From: Legionella gratiana
GTDB lineage: Bacteria > Pseudomonadota > Gammaproteobacteria > Legionellales > Legionellaceae
Assembly: GCF_001467695.1 (NCBI RefSeq)
Contig: NZ_LNYE01000022.1
Span: 371,803-435,802, forward strand
DNA length: 64,000 nt
Direction: 5' to 3'
Positions 36,299 to 45,200 of this stretch are shown in pieces. Within the stretch, counting starts at the first letter, position 1; each line of letters starts with the position of its first letter. The position numbers and the translations under genes were made by a program. The notes beneath the pieces are model-generated. The model saw only the letters and a program-made list of their open reading frames with translations. It ran no database searches and was not told where the DNA came from.

Positions 36299-39200
36299 TC
36301 ATATTAAATCAGCGATCGTATATTCCTCATTTTCTAACAACTTCGCCATAATTTGATTAAATTCTTTGCCAATAAGATCTTTAGCTTGTGTTGTTAATGG
36401 ACCATTAATGGAAAATAGATATTCGCCTTTTTGATTTTTTGAAAATAAAATCCAAAGAACGCGACTGTTTGTAGGGCGATCCTCGCTGCTAAAATGGTTC
36501 GCATACTGATAACTTAAAGGTGAGACATTCGGATCAGGATTAGACTTACCAAAAAAAGAAGGCGTAATATTAATCAATACTCGCAACCGCTCTGGTTTTT
36601 GCAAAGGAATGTTTATCTTCAATAACTTATTCAGTTTCAATTTAAAGGCTGTCGAGTAATCAATAGTTTCTGCCCAGCTTAAATATTCTAGATAGAAATC
36701 AATAAGTCTCGAGTTGAGCTTACTTTGTTTAAATGGTTTGCTTAATCTAAATTTATTCCATGTATAAAGCAAATAATGAGTCATTCTCAATCCGGTGCCT
36801 TGAAACTCATTATTTTTAATCACATGAGAGCATTTTTGATAAGGAGCTGCTTTTAATTGTTGATCATCAATTGCTTTAATGAAGTCAATAAAGCGATATT
36901 CTTCACTTAAGGTACTGTTTATTCTTTTATATTCTGAAAACAAACCAACTATCGAATTATATTGGCTACCTTCTCTGCCACTATGAATTTGGATAAAAGG
37001 TACTTTCGTTTGACGACTCAACTTATAAAATACAATATGACAAACCGCAATTAATCCAGTGCTCACATTTATATTTTTTGCCCTATGCCATTCAATAAAT
37101 TGCTCTGCTCGACGAGAATCAATTGGATAATGAAATAAATAGTGTTTCTGGTTGGCTGTAGACATAAAATGCTCAGGCCCCAGGTATAACATTTTAAATC
37201 CTTTATTATACTCTTGCCAAAAATCAATTTTCTCTTTTAGGTTCTTTTCATAAAGAAAATTATTCTTTTTGACATAACTAAGGAATGAATCGCTTTCTGG
37301 TTCGATACTCAATCTTTCTCCCTGCACAAGCATGTCATAACAGCTTTTGAATTGACTCACCACCAAATCACACGAAGGACCATCGACAATAATATGAGGT
37401 ATTACTATATGTAATTCATGTAAATCACTATTTATTTTATAGAGGAATACTCGAATCAAGGGTTGTTCGCTTAGAGGTATGGCACTCAGCATATTTTTTT
37501 GAAATTCCTGGCTCAACACCTTTTGTTCGTTATCTAAAGAAATGTCTTTATAAATTAATTCAAATTGCCCTTGTCTTTTCAACACTTGAACAGGTACTTC
37601 TTTATTAAAGCTCAACCAAAATGCACTATTTTTCTTAACCACAAAATCAAATGCTTGCGCAACATACTCCTTCTTGAGCTTGCCTTGAATTTGCAGCTGA
37701 GTACCTATGTTATAAGAATATCTTCGTTTATTAAGCACCCAAAATACGTATTGAAAATCACATAAAGGAACTTCTTCTTGTATTGAGCTTTCAAGAAGTT
37801 GGCTCTCTGTTTTGTAATTAAAATCAAAGAAATTTTGTAATTCATCGACAATGTTTTTTGCTATTTTGCTAACACTTGGCTTATTAATGAAATACTCTAT
37901 GGATAAATTAAGAGTTGGACATTGCAATTTATCATGAACCCGATTTCTAATCTCAATCGCCATTAATGAATCCAATCCCAATGAAAACAAACCATCATCA
38001 ACTTTGATTTGCTCCATACTATTTAATCCTAAAACATCTGCAACGATTTCGCGTAAAGCTTGGCTCAATATTGCAATAGACTCTTCTTGGGTATGCTGGC
38101 GCAAAGCATTTAAAAAATGTTGATCCACGGGAAGAGTATTCTTAGCCAGTTCCGACAACCACGTTTGTTTTGGTGCAAATTTAAAATAGATTTCCCAATT
38201 AATAGGACATACGGCAATTTGTGCAAACTTAGTTTTTAATAAAACATCAAGAATATCGATACTGGATTTATCAAGAGAGGTAAATCCCCGTTGTTGTATT
38301 GCCTGGGATAAATTAGCAGTCATTCCTAGAGCTTCAAAAGGTCCCCAATTTATGGCTATGCCGGGTAATCCTTGTTGTTGCCTTAAATAAGCTAATCCAT
38401 CCAAAAATCCATTGGCTGCCACATAGTTTGCTTGCCCTCTTGCTCCTAATACAGAAGCTGATGATGAAAATAACACAAATAGATCCAAAGGAATATCTTG
38501 AGTTAATTGATGCAGAATCAAAGCGCTATCCATTTTCGCGCTTAATACAGATTGCATCTCTTCATCACTTAAATTAATTAAGAGGCCATCTTGCACAATA
38601 CCTGCAAGATGAAAAACTCCTTGCAAAGGATGGGAACTTTGTTCCATCTCAGTAATGAGCTGTTCCATTTGCTGAAAATTACTGGCATCAGCTTGATAGT
38701 GTTGAATGAATATATTTTTCTTTCGAGCTCTATTAATCAATTCCTTGATGGAGTTAGGACATTCAGATCTGCTCGTAATAACAATATGTTGCGCCCCTCG
38801 TCGCATGAGGTACTCAATTAATAGTTTTGCTAATCCACCAGTCCCACCTGTGATCAGATAACTCACATCACTTTTAAATAGCAGTTCTTCTTGGGTAAGG
38901 TTGGCCGGCAATTGTATTTTCTTGAGTCTCGGAACATAAACGGAATCTCTAACGGCAAATTGATTTTCAGAATTATTAGTGGAGAACAAATCTCTTAAAA
39001 CCGCTGATAAAGTACTCTTCGTATCCAAATCAACGCTATAATTTTTATTGAGTTCGAATTCATTGCTAAAGCTCTTCCAAAAAGAACTTGCCATGGTGTG
39101 ATAAGGATTAACTTTGTCTTTATCATGAATTGCATAAGCATTTTCTGTCACTAAAATAAAACTATGGGGTCGTAACTTAAATAATTTCTGACAACAATGA

Positions 39201-42200
39201 AATAAGACATTGAATTGGCTTTGATGATATAAAAATACGATGTGCTTATTTTCGATATTTCTTATCTCATTGAGATTATCTATGAGTTGATAATTCAGAT
39301 CGGCAAGTACTCTTTTTGCGTATACAGGATCAGAAGCAATCACCGACAATTCAGGAATTTCTGTTTGCACGGATAAATTAGGCTTCAGTGTATTCCATCG
39401 AATATGGTAAAGATGTTGAAGATTAGGTTCGTAGGAAATGAAATGAGCTCGAGTCACTTTTCGTAATTTAAGCTTTTCAATTTCTCCAATCAATAACCCC
39501 GAATTATCATAAAATTTTACATCAAAACAAAGCTCATGCTCATTCTCAGAAATTCGTTGGTTTAAATGCACCCAGACATTTCGAGGAGCCTCTTGAAAGG
39601 TAATCATGCGAGCAAATGTATAAGGCACATAAGTTGAATGCTCTATATGATTCATAATAAATAACCAAATACTTTGCATGGCCCCATCAAGCAAAAGAGG
39701 ATGATAATAATAGCTTTGTCCATCACCGGTTTTTGGCAATACTACTTTAGAGAGTATGTTTTCTTGATCCATATAACTCTCTTCCAATACCTGAAATTCT
39801 TCATCATAAAAAAAAGAATGATATTTAAAATGCTCATAAATTTGTACTAATTTGACATGGCGTGCAAAAGATGATTTTAAGGTATTCAGATCGACAGACT
39901 CAGGTATTGAGGGTGCTACCAAACTGATTTCCATTTCTGAGAATAATTGCCAATTGTCCTCTTGTTTTGCAAAAATGTTTATTTTGTATTGATTATCATT
40001 TTGAGGTTTAACCTGTATCTGAATATCTTGCTCAGGCTTAGGATATAATGGACGCTCAATATGAAACTTTTCAATACAAAAAGCATTACGTTTTAAAACC
40101 AATTTCGCGGTAGCTAAACCTGACTCAATATATGCCGTTGCAGGGAAAACAACTTTATCAAAGATAAAATTTTGTTGGATATAAGAAAAATGATCTAAAT
40201 CCAGCTTATGGCAGAATAAATATTCATTGCCAGGTAGGGAAAACATTTGTCCTAAAAGTGGATGAACTATATCTAAAGATGCATTTTGGGTTGATTTTTT
40301 TTCAACCCAAAATTCAACGAGATCAAATGGATAATGAGGTAAATTGACTTTAGCATAATCATTGGCGACAGTTTTATAATAGGAACCCCAGTCAACTTGT
40401 TTGCCTTGTAAGTAAAGTGTAAATACTGATTTAAGCGCTGGCTCATGTAAATGAAGTGCTTCATTGAACTGCCCCCTTTCTAATAATCGGCTCGCCTCTT
40501 GAGCCGTTTCAGCCACTAAAGCTGCTCGATAAGCATAATGTTCTCGGCAGGTAGCTGCAGTAAAACAGATATCACCAAAATCATCCGTCGTTGTTGCCAA
40601 ATACTGTTGATAATTGTGAGTTAAATTATCTAGAGCAACTTGGGATTTAGCTGAGAAAACAAGAAGATGAGGCTTACGAACTTTTAATTGCGCTCCGCTA
40701 CGCACATCCAATTGCTCTCCTCTGCCCACGTCCCGAGGTTTAGATGTTACGAAAGGCGCAGGAAACTCTTGTAAAATAATATGTGCGTTGGTACCACTAA
40801 AACCAAACGCATTAACTCCAGCACATTTAAGTTTAGCATGAGTATTCCAATCCATTTTTTGCAGAGCAAGACGTGTTTCACCCAACTGTATATGGGGATT
40901 TAATTTTTTAAAATTTAAAAGCGCATAAATTTTTTTCTTTTGCAAACTGATCACTGTTTTAATAATACTTGCAACACCAGCAGCACTTTCAAGATGGCCG
41001 ATATTGGTTTTGACCGCACCAAGATATAATGGATTATCTTGACCTCGTCCTTTTCCATAAACTTTATTGATTGCATGAACTTCAATAGGATCACCCAAAG
41101 GAGTCCCTGTTCCATGAGCCTCAATATAACTTATATCACTGCTTGCTAAATCAGTTTGACTTAAAGCCTTCATCATCACTTCCTCTTGGCTTAAACCATT
41201 AGGAACTGTTAATCCTGCAGACTTCCCATCATTATTCACTGCTGAGGCTTTAATGACAGCTAAAACAGTATCTTTATCACGTAATGCATCAGACAATCTT
41301 TTTAAGAACAGCACACCACAACCTTCAGCTCGCGCATAACCATCCGCATGTTCATCAAAGGTTTTGCATTCTCCATCAGGAGACAATGCCTTAGCTTTAC
41401 ATAAAGTAATATTGGATTCCGGCATTAGTAAAACGTTGACGCCACCTGCTAGTGCGTAATCGACTTCCCTATTTTTTAAACTTTGACACGCATAATGAAT
41501 AGCCACCATCGATGAAGAACATGCAGTATCCACGCTGATTGATGGCCCTTTAAAGTCAAAAGCATACGCTACTCGTCCAGGGATAAGATTAGATACGTTA
41601 CCCGTAATGGAATAAACACTTAATTCTTCATTTGAAAAACCAGATTTTTCGAGTTGCGCGTAATATTCATTAGGACCTACACCGGCAAAAACACCTGTTA
41701 AACTCCCTCGTAAAGACTCAGGAGTGTAATTCGCATGTTCTAATGCATTATAAGAGCACGCTAAAAATATTCGCTGTTGAGGCTCCATCAACTTCGCTTC
41801 ACGCGGACTAATGCCAAAGAAATTGGCATCAAAACCTTTGATATTGTCAATTAATCCAAGTTTCTTAACATATGATTTTCCTGGAGCATCCACATTGGAA
41901 TCATAATAGTGCTTATTATCCCACCGCTCGATAGGAATCTCTCTCATACCACTTAGTCCTTCTTCGAGCAATGTTTCAAAAGCAGCAATATCTGGTGCAT
42001 TAGGAAAATTACAGCTCATACCAATAATAGCAATCGAATCATCTGTTTGTTCTACTATGGGTTTAGGATCTTGCTTTTTAATTAGATGCTGCTCCAATTC
42101 AGATTCTATATGTTGAGCAAGTTTGTTAATCGATGGATAATCAAAACCAATGGTGGCAGTCACTTTAAGTGATGGAGCTAGCTTTTCCTTAAGCATAGTT

Positions 42201-45200
42201 GCCATTTCAGTGATCATCAGTGAATCAAAGCCTATTTCAAAAAATCCTTCATTCTCATCCAAATCTTCAGCATCTGATAATTCAAGGATTTCTTTACAAA
42301 TGGCAATGATCATCTCATTACAGGCTTGTAATCGATTTTCTGCACTCACTTCAAGATAATCATTAAGCCATGCTGATAAATTTTGATCAGGCATATGGCC
42401 TACTATGATGAGATCACTAGCTAAATAGTGATGAAATGCAGGCAAAGGTTTGGGAACAAAATCAAGCATAAACTTGAGGTAATCCGGTGAAATAATGGCG
42501 GCATGACTTAACTGCTCATTAATGAGAATTTTAATAAAAGCATGGCCTTGTTCATTACTAATTAGTGACTGCTTTAGGCCTTGATCTTGAGAGCGTTTCT
42601 TTGCCATGCCCGCTTCGCCCCAAGGGCCCCAATCAATCGCAGTGCCCACCAAACCTAGACGTTGACGCTCAGCAATTAACGCATCCAAAAAGCTATTTGT
42701 GCCACTATACACTGACTCTTTATTGCTGCCAAATACGGATGAAATCGATGAATAAACGACAAAGAAATCCAAATCAATATCTTGACTCAGCTCATGTAAA
42801 TACCATCCCCCCTGAACTTTCGCAGAGAACAAATAATCAACATCTTCATTGGTATGTTCAATCAATGAGGCTTTAACTGCGGCACCAGCAGCATGAATAA
42901 TTCCCTTGAGTAAACCATCTGTATTCAGTTCTAAAAGCAAAGTCCGTAGTTTTTCTTTATCAGTAATATCCAAACTGATGGTGCGAATTGTTCTGCTCGG
43001 ATAATTGGATTTAAGTTTTTTTATCGCTTCTTTTATTACAGGTTTATCTACATTTCTTGAAGTAAGAATAATCTCTCTTGCTCCTGCAGAGAGTAAAGCT
43101 TGTGCGGTTACCAAGCCTAAACCACCACAGCCACCAGTAACAAGATAACGACCCTCTCCATAAAGAGAGCACTTTCGGTCTGCTAATTTGGTTCTTTTCA
43201 AACGCGCAATGAATCGTTTCCTATCTCTATAGACAACAACATGTTCGTAATTCGGATCCTCATTATAATTTATTTCATCGATAACTTGCGCAATATAATA
43301 GTCCTCATCTGTTTTTTCCGAATCGATAAGGATCGTATGGAATTGAGGTAGTTCTAAAACCAAAGTACGGCAAAATCCAATCAGTGAACTATTGCTCAAA
43401 TTAAGTTTGCCAGTAGCAAATTCAGGTATCGCATTTGTCGTGAGCACAATGAGTTGTAATTTGATGCGCTTATCATTGAGTTCTTTGATCAAAGCTAATA
43501 AATTTTTTAGCGTACTTTTTTGAAAAGCAATATTAGACTCAATATCGGTGTCTAAAGGTAAATCCAAACCCATTGCAAATATAATCCCATCGAGTTTTTC
43601 TAAAGGATAATTATCCTCTTCTGAAACCATAGATAACCCTTGAGCTCTAAACCTAGAAGCGAGATGTTTCGCCCCCAAGAGCAGCCAATGATTGCCTTGG
43701 ATTTTTCGATGATTTTTAGTACAGGGTTGATGTTGCCATTGTAATTGAAAGCACCAATCTTTAGGCATAGGTATGTCTTTTAATTTATCTTTTGTTTCAA
43801 ACCAATGTTCTTCACGATCAAATTCGTACAAGGGCAACTTAATTTTTATAAAGAAATTATTCTCTATCAATCTCTCGTCACTTTCCTTATTTCGTAATAA
43901 CGTGTTCTCAGACTCTAACTCTGCTGCAAGGACATTATAGTAATTAAGCCAATCAATCTTAACTCCCTCTTGGTATGCAATCTGTAATTGCTCCAAGGTC
44001 ATTGATTCTTGCAAAAACAAAGAATTACTTTTCTCTTTTTTGATTTGATAAATGCTATACTCATTTTTTTCAAGAAGAAGAGCAGCTTCTTTTGCTGTTC
44101 TTGCTTTAATTGCTACTCGAAATAGAAAATGACTTCGACAGGTTGCTGCTGTATAGCATATATCAGCAAACTCGTTATCGGTGCTTGCTAAGAACTTCTG
44201 ATAACTTGCTAAGAGTAACTCAAGGGCAGTATTGCTTTTTGCTGAAATTAGTAATAAGGACTCTTCCGGTAAAACACGTGGCTCCATTTTTCGTAGTGGT
44301 GCTTCCTGCAAGACCATATGCGCATTGGCGCCACTAAACCCAAATGAACTTACACCCGCGCATCGTAAACCTTCTTTTTTACGCCAATCGAGAGTACTTA
44401 ATGGAATAACTGTATTTTTTAACTCAATTTGTGGGTTTAACTTTTTAAAATTAAGATGTTTAAATAATTGATGTGTATGTAAACTTAAAACCGTTTTAAT
44501 CACTCCTGCCACACCTGAAGCGCTTTCTGAATGGCCGATGTTCGTTTTAACGGAACTGATGTAAAGAGGATTCTCTTGACTGTGAGCCTCACTAAAAATT
44601 TTAGTGAGTGCATTCACTTCAATAGGATCAGCTAGCGGTGTGCCTGTGCCATGCGCTTCGATATAATCAACATCAGCTGGTGATAGCTTTGCTTTAGCAA
44701 GTGCGCTTCGTATTACTTCCTCTTGCGCGATCCCATTAGGAACCGTAAATCCCCCACTCTTGCCGTCGCTATTAATTGAAGTTCCTTTAATGACCGCAAG
44801 AATCGTGTCCTTATCTTTGAGTGCCGTACTTAAACGTTTTAAAACAATGACGCCACATCCTTCACTGCGTGCATAACCATCTGCATCTTCACTAAATGTT
44901 TTGCAGCGACTTTCTGGGGATAACATTCTTGCTTTTGAAAGAGTAATATTCGAATCAGGTGCAAGCAAAATATTGACACCCCCTGCTAAAGCCATATCGC
45001 AATCACCAGTTTGTAAACTCAAACACGCATCATGAATTGCAGTCATAGACGAAGAACATGCTGTATCAATAGCTTGTATTGGACCATGAAAATCAAAAGC
45101 GTAAGCCACTCGTCCGGGAATAGCATTCAACACATTTCCCGTGGCGAAATAAATATTTAGATCATCCAATCCCACGCCTAAACCCGCTAAAAGTCGTGGA

